64,000 nucleotides of DNA from an uncultured Verrucomicrobiae bacterium. GTDB lineage: Bacteria; Verrucomicrobiota; Verrucomicrobiia; Limisphaerales; UBA1100. Location of the stretch: positions 62,001-126,000 of the forward strand of contig CALKBX010000009.1 of assembly GCA_937775205.1 (NCBI GenBank). The letters are read 5' to 3'. Shown here piece after piece: positions 20,095 through 29,816 of the stretch. The translations under genes and the position numbers were made by a program. The notes under the pieces were generated by a model. It had not been told where the DNA came from. It did no database searches and was given only the letters and a program-made list of their open reading frames with translations. Each line of letters opens with the position of its first letter. Position 1 is the first letter of the stretch.

Positions 20095-22007
20095 TGGATG
20101 TTGCCCGCAGAATGCTTGGATTGCAGCCTCAGTCCGACCCCGCTTTGAATCACCAAATCGAAGAGGTATGCCGCGCCAAAAAAAACCGAGTGCGTCAATT
20201 GGCAGACGCGGGCGAGGCGCATCAGTGTCTGCAGGCCATTCACGAGCTGTCCCGGTTCATGAACCGGTTTCGCAACTGTGATTTGCAGTGCTATTTTGAT
20301 GATGAGATCCATCAAATCATTGCTGAGTTGAACCCGTTGTATCCTCAGGTTCCCCCGCAGTCAGTTTTGCCAGAGCGAGTTCGAGTCGCATTTCTCATTT
20401 CTTATTTCAACGATCTAGGTGGGGCGTCGGTTCCACATCGGTTTATGCTCCCGAATTATTCCGCCCGGGGTCATCACTTCGAAAACTATATTTTGGCCTC
20501 GAACGCGGGCGGAGTAGAATCGAAGGCAACCCATTCCGAGCAATATCTTCGTGAAGTAATTCAACCGAAGGAGGTCGTGAATGTCAGCGGCAACTTGGAC
20601 TACTTGGAACGCGGGAAGTTCATCGAGAACTGGTTGCGGGATCGCGACATTCATTTTGTTGTTGCGAACGGGGATCCCAGCATCCTGTATGCGTTGGCGT
20701 CGAGACCGGCACCGTTTCAGGCGGTTTTAAATCAGGATTGTTATACATTTGCGTTGGGTCAATGTGCCCCGTTTGTGGATGTCTCTTTTTTGGTGACGCT
20801 GGATCAGGTATTTAATTACGCCCCAATGGTATCAGATGCGGAGGAGCGGTTGCGGGTGGTGATGTTGCCGTTGCACGAGGACGGAGTGGCGGAGGAGACG
20901 AAGCCTTTGCCTCGGGAGACATTGGGAGTGCCGGAGGATGCGGTGGTTTCGGCCAGCTCGAATATGTGGAAGTGTTTTTTCGGCGACACAGAAACGTTGC
21001 TGGAGGGGATTGCCGGCTTATTGCGGGAACATCAAAATTATTACCACCTGTTCATTGGCACGCCGCGTTGTGAGGAATCGCTGAATGCATTTCTGAACCG
21101 AAATCCAGATCTTCAGGGTCGCTTGCGGTATGTGGGGAGTTTTCCTGAGATTTATCGTTTCTTGAAATCGATTGATTTCTGGGTGAATTCATTTCCCACC
21201 TCGGGCGGTACGGATATTGAGTGCGCCCGGATTGGCAAGCCAAGCATCGAGCTGACCGCCAACCGCAACCTGAACCTGCACCCGCGCGAGTTTCTGTGCA
21301 GTCACGAGTGTACAGTCACCAACCTGCACGATTTTATGGCGTTGGGCCGCAGGTTCATCACCGAGCCCAGCTACCGCGAGTCCTTAGGGGCCCACCTGCA
21401 ACAGCGCGTGGCCCGCGAGTTTGACAAGTCGCATTTGGCGGGTCGGCGTATTTATGAATTCTGCCTGGATGAGGCAGAGCGCCGGCAGGCTGCGCACCCC
21501 CCACCGGGACTGCGACTGGCTGATAGTTTGGATTATGAAAAACGGATCGCTCTCTATTCGGCGTATGGAGAATCTAATTGGGATGGCCTGGAGCGGTTGC
21601 GTTGGCTTGAGGAAGCGATTGAGGCGGACTCTTTGCGCCCGTTTGCCTGGGTTAAAATGCTGGAGCTGTTCCTGCAAACTGGCGAACCCGCGGACTGGGT
21701 TGAACGGATGAAAAACATGCCCGCGGCACTGCGCCAGGATGCCCGGGTTTTGGCCCTGTTGGCCTTGTGCCACCGGCAGGCGGGGCAGCCAGATGAGGCG
21801 GGCAAGGCGGTGGAAGCTCTGCTGCAATTGCCCTGCGCGGATTCAGTTTCGCTCCGGGTAGCCGCCCGTATTTTGCTGGCCGCCGGCCGGACTGATCGAG
21901 CCCTGAGCGCCGCCAAAAAATTTCTGCCCGAAGCCGGGCCGGAAGATATAAGCGGCCAACTCGAGGCGCTGCCGCCCGATGTGCCGCCGTTGTTTTATAA
22001 CTACTAA
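20094..22007 (+). CDS. Large GT-B glycosyltransferase with helical C-terminal region
   Basis: The 637-residue protein has a helical N-terminus, then RVRVAFLISYFNDLGGASVP starting a GT-B fold. The donor half contains VVSASSNMWKCFFGDTETLL, YYHLFIGTPRCEESL, RLRYVGSFPEIYRFLKSIDF and WVNSFPTSGGTDIECARIGK, like SPINDLY/OGT and other GT-B families. The last 130 residues look like TPR-type helices (LLALCHRQAGQPDEAGKAVE). Next to the CMP-sugar genes it is a candidate nonulosonate transferase, though donor specificity cannot be read from sequence. Confidence 0.65.
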   Translation: MDVARRMLGLQPQSDPALNHQIEEVCRAKKNRVRQLADAGEAHQCLQAIHELSRFMNRFRNCDLQCYFDDEIHQIIAELNPLYPQVPPQSVLPERVRVAFLISYFNDLGGASVPHRFMLPNYSARGHHFENYILASNAGGVESKATHSEQYLREVIQPKEVVNVSGNLDYLERGKFIENWLRDRDIHFVVANGDPSILYALASRPAPFQAVLNQDCYTFALGQCAPFVDVSFLVTLDQVFNYAPMVSDAEERLRVVMLPLHEDGVAEETKPLPRETLGVPEDAVVSASSNMWKCFFGDTETLLEGIAGLLREHQNYYHLFIGTPRCEESLNAFLNRNPDLQGRLRYVGSFPEIYRFLKSIDFWVNSFPTSGGTDIECARIGKPSIELTANRNLNLHPREFLCSHECTVTNLHDFMALGRRFITEPSYRESLGAHLQQRVAREFDKSHLAGRRIYEFCLDEAERRQAAHPPPGLRLADSLDYEKRIALYSAYGESNWDGLERLRWLEEAIEADSLRPFAWVKMLELFLQTGEPADWVERMKNMPAALRQDARVLALLALCHRQAGQPDEAGKAVEALLQLPCADSVSLRVAARILLAAGRTDRALSAAKKFLPEAGPEDISGQLEALPPDVPPLFYNY

Positions 22008-22009
22008 TT

Positions 22010-22459
22010 ATGCCTGAAGTGAACATTGATCCGGTGACGGAGGCCGAGCGTGCGCTGTGGCCGGACACGGTGAAGGTGCCTTTGTTGGCGCCGTTTGTGG
22101 ACGTCCGGGGGGGGATCCAGCCGCTGGTGGATTTGCCCATGAAAAGCTGCGTGCTCATCACGTCCACCAAAGGCACGGTGCGGGCGAATCATTATCATCA
22201 AACGGACTGGCATTTTTGTTATGTGCTGGAGGGGGTGATTGAATATCATCATCGGCCGCACGGTGATGAAGGGTTGGGAGAGCAGGTAGTAATCCGGAAA
22301 GGGGAATTGTTTTTTACGCCGCCGATGGTGGATCATGCAATGGTGTTCTTGGAGGACACGACCTTTTTGACGCTGGGCCGCAACAGTCGCGCGCAGGAGG
22401 TGTATGAGGCGGATGTGGTGCGGGTGAATTTTGTTGACCCGGAATCAGTACAGGTTTGA
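22010..22459 (+). CDS. Cupin-fold sugar-cluster protein
   Basis: The 149-residue single cupin has the metal-binding pattern in RANHYHQTDWHFCYVLEGVI and a second motif in PPMVDHAMVFLED. In glycan clusters, cupins of this size are isomerases or epimerases of keto-sugars (FdtA or RmlC-like) or accessory proteins. The order here, followed by a C-methyltransferase of the NovU/TylCIII type, suggests work on a keto-deoxy sugar. The TTG start of the next gene overlaps the stop. Confidence 0.6.
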   Translation: MPEVNIDPVTEAERALWPDTVKVPLLAPFVDVRGGIQPLVDLPMKSCVLITSTKGTVRANHYHQTDWHFCYVLEGVIEYHHRPHGDEGLGEQVVIRKGELFFTPPMVDHAMVFLEDTTFLTLGRNSRAQEVYEADVVRVNFVDPESVQV

Positions 22460-23700
22460 GCAGCGCGCTACACCGTCGAACGAGTTGCCGCTTGTGCGGA
22501 TCGGGTGAGTTGCGGCCCGTGCTCACGCTGACGCCCACCCCGCCGGCTAATGCTTTTGTATCGTCGGCCGAGGTGGGAGGGGTTCAGCCGGCGTATCCCT
22601 TGGAGGTGCATTTTTGTGTAGAGTGTACTCACGCTCAATTATTGGATGTGGTTTCACCGGAGGATTTGTTTAGCGATTATGTTTATGTGTCCGGAACTTC
22701 AGCGGTGTTTCGGGATCACTTTGCGCGTTATGCGAGCGAAGTGATGCAGCGGTATCCAATGGCGGCACAGGAATTGGTGGTGGACATCGGCTCAAATGAC
22801 GGGACGTTGTTGCGGTGTTTTCAAGCATTGGATTGCCGGATGCTGGGGATTGATCCGGCTCGGGATATTGCCGCCAAGGCAACCGAGGCAGGAGTGGAAA
22901 CGATTGAGGGTTTTTTCACACCGGCATTGGCGCTTGAGATTCGCGAAAAGCATGGCCCCGCAGCGGTGGTTACTGCCAACAATGTTTTCGCCCACATTGA
23001 TGACTTGGGTGCCGTGGTGGAGGGGGTTCGCACTCTGCTTAAACCGGATGGTGTATTTGTATTTGAGGTGTCCTATCTGGTGGATGTTTTGGAAAAAACT
23101 TTGTTTGATACTATTTACCACGAGCATCTCTCCTATCATTCAGTTGGGCCGTTGGTGCGGTTTTTTCAGGCAAACGGCATGGAGTTAATTGGAACGGATC
23201 GGGTGGACTCGCACGGCGGAAGTTTGCGTGGATTTGTGCAGTTAAAAGGCGGGCCTCATCCGGTGGCGCAATCGGTGAACGACAGATTGGCAGAGGAGAA
23301 AGAGTTGGGCCTGAATCGCCCAGAGGCGCTGCTGCAGTTTGGCGACCGGATAACGGCCGTGCGCGACACGGTGATGGGCTTGCTGGATGACTTGCGAGGC
23401 AGGGGGGCAAAGGTGGCGGGCTATGGCGCTCCAGCGAAGGCGACGACGTTGCTTTACCATTTTGGGATTGAGCCGGAGACGCTGGAATATATCGTGGACG
23501 ACAGCCCGCTCAAGCAAGGGCTGCACACGCCGGGCCTGCACATTCCGGTTCTCCCAGCCACGGTGCTGGAAACGCAGCCGGTGGACTGCCTGTTTATTCT
23601 GGCTTGGAATTTCGCGGATTCAATCATGGAAAACCTAAAACCCTTTCGGGCCGCGGGCGGGCAGTTTCTCGTACCCTTGCCTAAGCCAAAAATTCAATGA
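22456..23700 (+). CDS. Zinc-binding sugar C-methyltransferase, NovU/TylCIII family
   Basis: The start is a TTG overlapping the previous stop (TTGA). The 414-residue protein has an N-terminal zinc site (CRLCGSGEL, then HFCVECTHAQL) and a SAM-binding domain (ELVVDIGSNDGTLLRCFQAL). YHEHLSYHSVGPLVRFF is typical, and the C-terminal domain reads GAKVAGYGAPAKATTLLYHF. This three-domain layout is that of sugar 3-C-methyltransferases acting on dTDP- or CDP-4-keto-sugars. The sugar here is unknown. Confidence 0.82.
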   Translation: MSSALHRRTSCRLCGSGELRPVLTLTPTPPANAFVSSAEVGGVQPAYPLEVHFCVECTHAQLLDVVSPEDLFSDYVYVSGTSAVFRDHFARYASEVMQRYPMAAQELVVDIGSNDGTLLRCFQALDCRMLGIDPARDIAAKATEAGVETIEGFFTPALALEIREKHGPAAVVTANNVFAHIDDLGAVVEGVRTLLKPDGVFVFEVSYLVDVLEKTLFDTIYHEHLSYHSVGPLVRFFQANGMELIGTDRVDSHGGSLRGFVQLKGGPHPVAQSVNDRLAEEKELGLNRPEALLQFGDRITAVRDTVMGLLDDLRGRGAKVAGYGAPAKATTLLYHFGIEPETLEYIVDDSPLKQGLHTPGLHIPVLPATVLETQPVDCLFILAWNFADSIMENLKPFRAAGGQFLVPLPKPKIQ

Positions 23701-24770
23701 CCAACGAAAATCAATCATTTGTGGCTCCGGATGACATCGCCGAAATCGTGCGGAGGCTGGGCACCGCCGCCAAGCAATTGGAAGGGAAACGAATTCTGCT
23801 GGCCGGCGGCTGTGGGTTTTTAGGCCGATATTTTCTCAAGGCCTTTGCCCGGTTGAACGACGAGGTGTTGGGGCAGCCAGTGACGGTCGTGGCGATGGAT
23901 AACCTCATCACCGCCGCCGGTGTGCCGGAAACTTTCTCGGACAACCCGCACTTGGAATTTGTGGAGCACAATATCATCGAGCCTTGCAACCCCGGCGGCC
24001 GATTCGACCACATCATTCACGCGGCGGGAATTGCCAGCCCGTTTTATTATCGCGCGCATCCGCTGGAGACGCTGGATGTGGCCATAGCCGGCACCCGGAA
24101 TTTACTGGATCTCGCTCGTGAAGGGCATTCGCATTTTGTGTATTTCAGTTCCAGCGAAATTTACGGCGACCCCGATCCCGCCCACGTACCCACACCCGAA
24201 AGCTATTGCGGCAACGTCAGTTGCGTGGGGCCGCGCGCGTGTTACGATGAGGGCAAGCGGGTGGGCGAAACCTTGTGCCATATTTACCACCACGTCCACG
24301 GCGTGCCGGTGAACGTGATCCGCCCATTTAATATCTACGGGCCGGGAATGAAAGAGCGCGATTTTCGGGTGCTGCCCAATTTCGCCAGCCGCATTCAAGG
24401 CGGGAAACCCCTGCAAATTTATGGCACGGGAAAACAAACCCGCACTTATTGCTACATCACAGACGCGATGGTGGGTTTTCTGAAGGTGCTACTGCTGGGT
24501 GCGCCCGGTGAAACTTACAACATTGGTAACACTCACCCGGAGGTCTCCGTACAGGAATTGGCAAAGGCAATGGAAACTGTGCTCGCGCGCGCCATCGCAA
24601 GCGATCAAGTGGAGCATCCAGACAGCTACCCTGCCGACGAGCCCCAACGTCGTTGCCCCAACATTCGCAAAGCTAATCTACAACTTGAGTACCAGCCCGA
24701 AGTGGAGTTGGAAGACGGCTTGGGCCGCTTCCTGAATTGGACGCAGCAACACTACACCGGTGAATTGTAA
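23697..24770 (+). CDS. NAD-dependent SDR, UDP-glucuronate decarboxylase-like
   Basis: After a 30-residue extension the 357-residue protein has the NAD loop ILLAGGCGFLGRYFLKAF, then YFSSSEIYGDPDP and the catalytic Tyr and Lys in CVGPRACYDEGKRVGETL. That last motif is the hallmark of UDP-glucuronate decarboxylases (UXS), as are NIYGPGMKERDFRVLPNF and RTYCYITDAM. With ugd in the cluster, UDP-xylose or a related 4-keto-pentose is a plausible product. ATGA and TAATG overlaps tie it to both neighbours. Confidence 0.75.
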   Translation: MTNENQSFVAPDDIAEIVRRLGTAAKQLEGKRILLAGGCGFLGRYFLKAFARLNDEVLGQPVTVVAMDNLITAAGVPETFSDNPHLEFVEHNIIEPCNPGGRFDHIIHAAGIASPFYYRAHPLETLDVAIAGTRNLLDLAREGHSHFVYFSSSEIYGDPDPAHVPTPESYCGNVSCVGPRACYDEGKRVGETLCHIYHHVHGVPVNVIRPFNIYGPGMKERDFRVLPNFASRIQGGKPLQIYGTGKQTRTYCYITDAMVGFLKVLLLGAPGETYNIGNTHPEVSVQELAKAMETVLARAIASDQVEHPDSYPADEPQRRCPNIRKANLQLEYQPEVELEDGLGRFLNWTQQHYTGEL

Positions 24771-25682
24771 TGGTGAACCTCGGGCTCATCGGTGCCGGCC
24801 GCTGGGGGCGCAATTACATCCGCACTTTAGAGGCGCTGCCTGGTGTGCGCTTGGCCGCCGTGGCCAGTCGCAATCCGGAGACGCAATCGTTGGTTGGCAC
24901 GGATGTTCAGGTTTTATCCCAATGGGAATCAATTTTGGATCTGGGCTTGGACGGCTTGATTTTGGCTGTGCCCCCCACCGTCCAGCCGCCCATCGCTCTC
25001 CGCGCCATCGAGGTCGGGTTGCCGCTGCTGCTCGAAAAACCCATGGCCCTCAATCCCGCATTGGCTTGCGAAATTGCCGAACAAGCCAAAGCTCGAAATG
25101 TATACGTGGCCGTAAATCACATTTATCTGCACCATCCAGCGTACATTCAATTGAAGCGATGCTTGGTCGAATCCGGCGAACCCATCACCGCCATCCGCAC
25201 ACACTCCGGCAACCACGGCCCCTTCCGCACCGAATGGAACGCCCTCTGGGACTGGGGCCCGCATGACGTGGCCATGGCACTGGATTTAACAGGCGGCCCA
25301 GCAATCGTGGAACAGCGCCGAACACAACACTCGCGGCAGCGACCAGCCGGGGGCGGGTAATTATTCCCTGAAACTGAGCCTCCCCGACGGCGCGAGCGCC
25401 CACTTGCGATTCGGCAACCTGATGCCCCGGCGCACTCGCCAGGTGCATGTGGTCACTTCGGCTGGCGAATACGTGTTCGATGATGAAGCAAAAAATTGCC
25501 TGACCTTTCGTTCCACGGAAAAAGACATCGTCCTCCCGGTGCCGGAGGAGCGCCCGCTGGATAACGTGCTCAACGCATTTGTTAATCAACTGCTAGCCCG
25601 CACCGAGGACAACGTGCAACTGCGGAATGCGGTGAAGACCGTGGATCTTTTGGCCCGTGCGGAAGCGGTTCTAGCCGCATGA
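24770..25682 (+). CDS. Gfo/Idh/MocA oxidoreductase (one frameshift)
   Basis: The N-terminal Rossmann part is intact: LGLIGAGRWGRNYIRTLEAL, then LPLLLEKPMALNPAL with the conserved EKP lysine and DWGPHDVAMALDL. Near 25315 the frame shifts and the C-terminal part continues PDGASAHLRFGNLMPRRTRQ, ending AVLAA. The restored length is about 304 residues. This is the only clear frame break between 15.8 and 42.9 kb. The enzyme probably oxidises or reduces a nucleotide-sugar carbon, as WlbA-like enzymes do. Confidence 0.8.
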
Positions 25683-25691
25683 AGAATACTC

Positions 25692-25708
25692 GCGGGACAA
25701 ATTCCCGC
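25692..25708. other. Short hairpin in an operon gap
   Basis: GCGGGA and TCCCGC pair around CAAAT in the 43-base gap before the TylF-like gene, one of the few real gaps in the operon. No T-run follows. It might tune expression of the downstream half. Confidence 0.3.
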
Positions 25709-25725
25709 ATGAACCCAAGTCCATT

Positions 25726-26475
25726 ATGAGTACTGAGAAAATTGAAAACACCAGCCCGAATGCCTCAAAGAGCGAGCGGGAGAACGCCCTGCGCCTGAAG
25801 GAGCTGTTTCGCCATTCTCCAATAGGCGGGGAGTTATTGGACGAGGCTTCCCTTTACCAGAATCGACAGCACTTGATGCGTCAGTTGTTCTTCGATGGGT
25901 TGTATCAGCAAATCATCAACGTGCACGGGGTGGTTATGGAGTTCGGCTGCAAGTGGGGAAAAAACCTGGCCCTGTTCACCGCCTTGCGTGGAATCTATGA
26001 GCCTTACAATCATAACCGCAAGCTGCTTGGCTTTGACACCTTCGATGGCCTGCGGGGGGTTTCCAGTGAAGACCCGCGCGCCCTGGAAGGATCCTATGCC
26101 ACCTCGAAAGGGTACGAGGAACATTTGCGAAGTGTTCTGGACTGTCTGGAGCAGGAGTGCCCATTGGCCCACATCAAGAAACACGAAATCATTCCCGGTG
26201 ATGTCCGCGAAACTTTGCCCGCATATCTGAAACAAAACCCCCACACCATCATCGCCTTGGCCTATTTCGATATGGATATTTATGAGCCCACCAAAGTGGC
26301 CTTGGAGGCGGTGCTGCCGCATTTGACCCGCGGCTCCATCCTGGGCTTTGACGAATGCAACTGGGACGCCTTTCCCGGCCCCACCCGCGCCCTGGACGAG
26401 GTGATCGGCAAGGGTAAATATCGCATTCAACGCAGCCCCCTGCAGCCCATCCCGGGCTATCTAGTGATTGATTAA
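25726..26475 (+). CDS. TylF/MycF-family O-methyltransferase
   Basis: The 249-residue protein has VVMEFGCKWGKNLALFTALR (SAM site) and KLLGFDTFDGLRG, a signature of the macrocin-O-methyltransferase family. IIALAYFDMDIYEPTKVALE and GSILGFDECNWDAFPGPTRA provide the metal-binding Asp and Asn residues. TylF-type enzymes methylate sugar hydroxyls with a magnesium ion. It probably decorates the glycan or a precursor. The next gene begins with GTG at the base after the stop. Confidence 0.82.
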   Translation: MSTEKIENTSPNASKSERENALRLKELFRHSPIGGELLDEASLYQNRQHLMRQLFFDGLYQQIINVHGVVMEFGCKWGKNLALFTALRGIYEPYNHNRKLLGFDTFDGLRGVSSEDPRALEGSYATSKGYEEHLRSVLDCLEQECPLAHIKKHEIIPGDVRETLPAYLKQNPHTIIALAYFDMDIYEPTKVALEAVLPHLTRGSILGFDECNWDAFPGPTRALDEVIGKGKYRIQRSPLQPIPGYLVID

Positions 26476-28104
26476 GTGCCATTGAACTTCGCAAAAAAAA
26501 TCGTTTCAGAAATTCAGCAGATCCCCACGGACTGGTTTCGTGCTCGGGCGGGGAAGAGAATAGCAGGGCTAGTCGGCACGGCTGGAGTTAGCCAACACGG
26601 CACAATCCTTTGCGAAGCGCTTTGGGATCATCCATATCATTGGCTACGGGTGGCAATGTTTTTCCGGGCGATGGCGCCAAAGTACGGCGGGAAACTATTG
26701 GGGGTGGATACGGATGAAACTCCGCGGCGCTGGCGGGCTTCACTAAATGCACTGCCATTGACGGGGACGGAACGTGTGGCTTTGGATTGCACACAGGCGC
26801 ATCGGCAGCAGGCAGCGCAATTTCTTCAGGGTTTGAGATCGGTGAGGGAACTGTGTTCCGCGCGGTTGCCCGGCGGTTGCCCTGCTGCGTATATTTATGA
26901 TGGGGCGCTCAAGCAGGAGCGGGTGGGGTTCATGGAATTATCGGATGAGCGATTGCCCCAATATTTTGCTTTGGCCTTTTGTTATCTTGAACAGTATCAG
27001 GCTATTGTGGATCGGCATGAAATCAAAGCGGCGATTGTAAGCCATCCTACGCATGTGCGATTTTCCACTTTGGTTTGGACACTCATTTCGCGGGACGTGC
27101 CGGTGTACTTAACCAATTATGTGAATGGTCACATCACGATTCGCCGGATGGATGAAGAGCGGCATATGATTGAGCCATATGACGATTCTCCTGATCCAGA
27201 TGAATTGGAAGCGCTGAATGCAGGTGAACGACAAGCCCTGATTGAGCAAGGGGAATCTTATATGGAATTGGTGCGCGGGGGGAATGAGAGTGAGTTTGCC
27301 CGGGTGAAAGTGTACGGCGATGGCAAATCCCGCTTTGCCAGCCGGGAAGAATTTTGTGAAGCCATGGGCGCGGATCCGGCCAAGCCAATCGTGGCCATCA
27401 TGGGAAACTGTTGGCCTGATTTCCCCAACGGTTTCGGCCCCACTTGGTTTTCGGATTATGTGGATTGGTTCCGCGTGACGCTGAACACGGTTGCCGATGT
27501 GCCCCATTGCAACTGGGTGTTGAAACCGCATCCGGCGGAGTTGGAGTACGGGCAGACCACCACGTTGAGAAAGCTGGCAGGCGAACGCCTGCCGCCCGGA
27601 GTGTTCCATTGGCCGGAGGGCGCGTCGGGGGTGGACTTGGCCTCGCACGCGCACGGGGTCGTGACCGCCCGCGGCACATCCGGCGTGGAGTATGCGGGCA
27701 TCGGGCTGCGCGTCATTGTTGGCGCGCCGACTTCGTACACATCCCACGGGTTCGTCCATTTCGCGGAGACCGAAAGAGAGTATTGTGAACTGCTTGCCGA
27801 GATGCACCAGTTGCCTGCCCACACTCAGAAGCAACAGGAAGACGCCCAGATTTTTTCAGCCGCCACCTTTGCGCATCCACAAGATAAATTGCGGTATCCC
27901 AGCGGACACTTGGGACGGCAATTGTATCGCGGCCTGCCGGAATTTGTGCGCGTACATCGCGAGGCCATTGAGGCTGAGATCCAATCGATGGCGGACTGGG
28001 TGCGCAGTGGCCATGGGCGGTATCACACTTGGAGCGTGCTCCATTCGGCAAGCTCGTTGGCAATGGATCAACGGAAAACATTGACGCCCGTTTGTCAGTC
28101 GTGA
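26476..28104 (+). CDS. Capsule-synthesis-like GT-B protein
   Basis: The 542-residue protein starts with GTG. The C-terminal half resembles surface-polysaccharide GT-B proteins of the Capsule_synth type: PHCNWVLKPHPAELEYG, HAHGVVTARGTSGVEYAGIG, LRVIVGAPTSYTSHGFVHFA. KPHPAE is the characteristic motif. The N-terminal half contains VSQHGTILCEALWDHPYHWL and is not familiar. The donor sugar is unknown. The stop overlaps the GTG of the next gene. Confidence 0.6.
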   Translation: MPLNFAKKIVSEIQQIPTDWFRARAGKRIAGLVGTAGVSQHGTILCEALWDHPYHWLRVAMFFRAMAPKYGGKLLGVDTDETPRRWRASLNALPLTGTERVALDCTQAHRQQAAQFLQGLRSVRELCSARLPGGCPAAYIYDGALKQERVGFMELSDERLPQYFALAFCYLEQYQAIVDRHEIKAAIVSHPTHVRFSTLVWTLISRDVPVYLTNYVNGHITIRRMDEERHMIEPYDDSPDPDELEALNAGERQALIEQGESYMELVRGGNESEFARVKVYGDGKSRFASREEFCEAMGADPAKPIVAIMGNCWPDFPNGFGPTWFSDYVDWFRVTLNTVADVPHCNWVLKPHPAELEYGQTTTLRKLAGERLPPGVFHWPEGASGVDLASHAHGVVTARGTSGVEYAGIGLRVIVGAPTSYTSHGFVHFAETEREYCELLAEMHQLPAHTQKQQEDAQIFSAATFAHPQDKLRYPSGHLGRQLYRGLPEFVRVHREAIEAEIQSMADWVRSGHGRYHTWSVLHSASSLAMDQRKTLTPVCQS

Positions 28105-29087
28105 TTGCCACTCGATTATCCGGTGGCTTGGGCAATAATTTATTTGGGTATGCCATCAGCCGCTTGGCAGCTGAGCGGGCAGGTTTTGAGTTTTGTTATT
28201 TCCCGCCACGCAGCACCACTTCGGCTCATCAATTTCGGAATTTGATGAACCGCGTCCGAGGGGGCATTAAATCACTGATTGTTCCCCGCTCGGCACAGGA
28301 ACCCACCAGTCACCCATTGCAAACCCGGCACCCCAAGCAAACGGCCAAGGCGGATCTGGCGGATTATTTTGAGTTGAGCCCTGTTCCCGGCCCTTGGGGC
28401 CGCCGCTGCTTGCAACGGCGGTGGGAGCGGGAGATGTCTTTCCAGGAGGCAGAAGCAAATGCTTCTCCCGGTTATGATGGACAGTGGGTGGAGTTGGAGG
28501 ATTGGACCGAAATCCAACCACCCACCACCTTTGCGGGGCTCGAAGCCCACCGGCGAACTGTTTGCGAATGGTATACGCCGCGCCCGAATTATCAGAAACT
28601 ATTGGATGAAGTGGAGCAGCAAATACCCGTGCCGCCGGAAAAACGTTGTTGCTTGCATATTCGCCACGGAGATTTTCTTTGGCACGACAAGGGCTATGCC
28701 TATCAAGATCAAGGCTGGGCCTTGCCTTGGGAATATTATCAGCATGTTTTGAAAATGTTGCCCGAAGGTCTGCATTATTTAGTAGTGACGGATGATCCTG
28801 AATATGCGCGCGAAAAACTCGCCGCAGTAAAATGCAAGACGCTCATCGAAGGCAATCCCGACCCAGTGGATCTGTTATCCTTCACCCTCTGTAAATATAA
28901 CGTGGTGGCCAATAGTACCTTTTCCATGTGGGGGGCGTGGTTGAATGACACGCCGGACAAAGAAGTGTGGGCACCGGAATTCAACCTCGGCTGGCATAAG
29001 CGGGAATGGATGCCCGCCCCGCTCGGATGGAGTCCGCCCGCATGGTGTTTTGTGGATGTGCTCGGCTTGATGAAAACTGAGGCATGA
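28101..29087 (+). CDS. GT11-family (alpha-1,2-fucosyltransferase-like) glycosyltransferase
   Basis: The GTG at 28101 overlaps the previous stop (GTGA) and places the family motif at the N-terminus: VIATRLSGGLGNNLFGYAIS. Family GT11 also shows the donor-binding HxRxGD motif, here CCLHIRHGDFLW, and the late NSTFSMWGAWL block. The 328-residue length is normal. Family members usually transfer fucose from GDP-fucose in alpha-1,2 linkage, but no GDP-fucose pathway is seen in the window, so the donor is uncertain. Confidence 0.8.
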   Translation: MIATRLSGGLGNNLFGYAISRLAAERAGFEFCYFPPRSTTSAHQFRNLMNRVRGGIKSLIVPRSAQEPTSHPLQTRHPKQTAKADLADYFELSPVPGPWGRRCLQRRWEREMSFQEAEANASPGYDGQWVELEDWTEIQPPTTFAGLEAHRRTVCEWYTPRPNYQKLLDEVEQQIPVPPEKRCCLHIRHGDFLWHDKGYAYQDQGWALPWEYYQHVLKMLPEGLHYLVVTDDPEYAREKLAAVKCKTLIEGNPDPVDLLSFTLCKYNVVANSTFSMWGAWLNDTPDKEVWAPEFNLGWHKREWMPAPLGWSPPAWCFVDVLGLMKTEA

Positions 29088-29785
29088 AAGAGCGATTGAA
29101 ACAAATCTATCGCGCCATCTTTGGCCGGGAGGGTTTTCAGTACACCAGCTACTCGCAGGCCGGCGAAGACCGGATCATTAATCTCATTCGGAAACAGCTG
29201 AAGCTGGAGGAATTCCGATACGTGGACATCGGCGCCTGCAATGGTGTGCATCTTTCCAACACCTGCCTATTTTACAGAATGGGTTTCCGGGGCGTGCTTG
29301 TGGAGGCAAACCCGTTGCTGCTTGATCGTATCGCCCAGGCCCGGCCCGCAGACAAACTCATTCACGCCGGCGTGGTGCCTTCACAAATGGTGGGATCATC
29401 TCCCTTGAACTTCCACGTAATGAACTCCAACGCCATGGGCACCTTTTCGGAAAAACAGGTGGGCGAACTTAAGCAGGAAGGCTACACCGTCGAACAAATA
29501 ATCCCTGTGCCAGTGATGACTCTCGACGAATTATTGGCCCAACACGCGCCCGGGCCCGTTCATCTATTGTCGCTGGATGTCGAGGGGCTCGACGAATCCA
29601 TTCTAGAGGACTGCGATCTAACATCACACCGCCCAGACATCATCTGTGTGGAAACCTTGACCGGCACCGGCAAAAAAAACAATGCCATCAACCAACGACT
29701 AAAAACCGCCGGCTACCATCAAGTGGCCGACACGGTTGTGAACTCAATTTTCGTGCGTGAAGAAAGTTGGCAATCCAGCAGCTAG
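29084..29785 (+). CDS. FkbM-family methyltransferase
   Basis: The 233-residue protein shows YSQAGEDRIINLIRKQL, FRYVDIGACNGVHLSNTCLF, FRGVLVEANPLLLDRI, VMTLDELLAQH and HLLSLDVEGLDESIL, the order of motifs in FkbM-type O-methyltransferases. It probably methylates a sugar hydroxyl. ATGA overlap with the GT11 gene. About 30 bases separate it from the next likely start. Confidence 0.85.
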   Translation: MKERLKQIYRAIFGREGFQYTSYSQAGEDRIINLIRKQLKLEEFRYVDIGACNGVHLSNTCLFYRMGFRGVLVEANPLLLDRIAQARPADKLIHAGVVPSQMVGSSPLNFHVMNSNAMGTFSEKQVGELKQEGYTVEQIIPVPVMTLDELLAQHAPGPVHLLSLDVEGLDESILEDCDLTSHRPDIICVETLTGTGKKNNAINQRLKTAGYHQVADTVVNSIFVREESWQSSS

Positions 29786-29816
29786 GCGAATTGATCGAAA
29801 GGCGGTCAATGGCGTG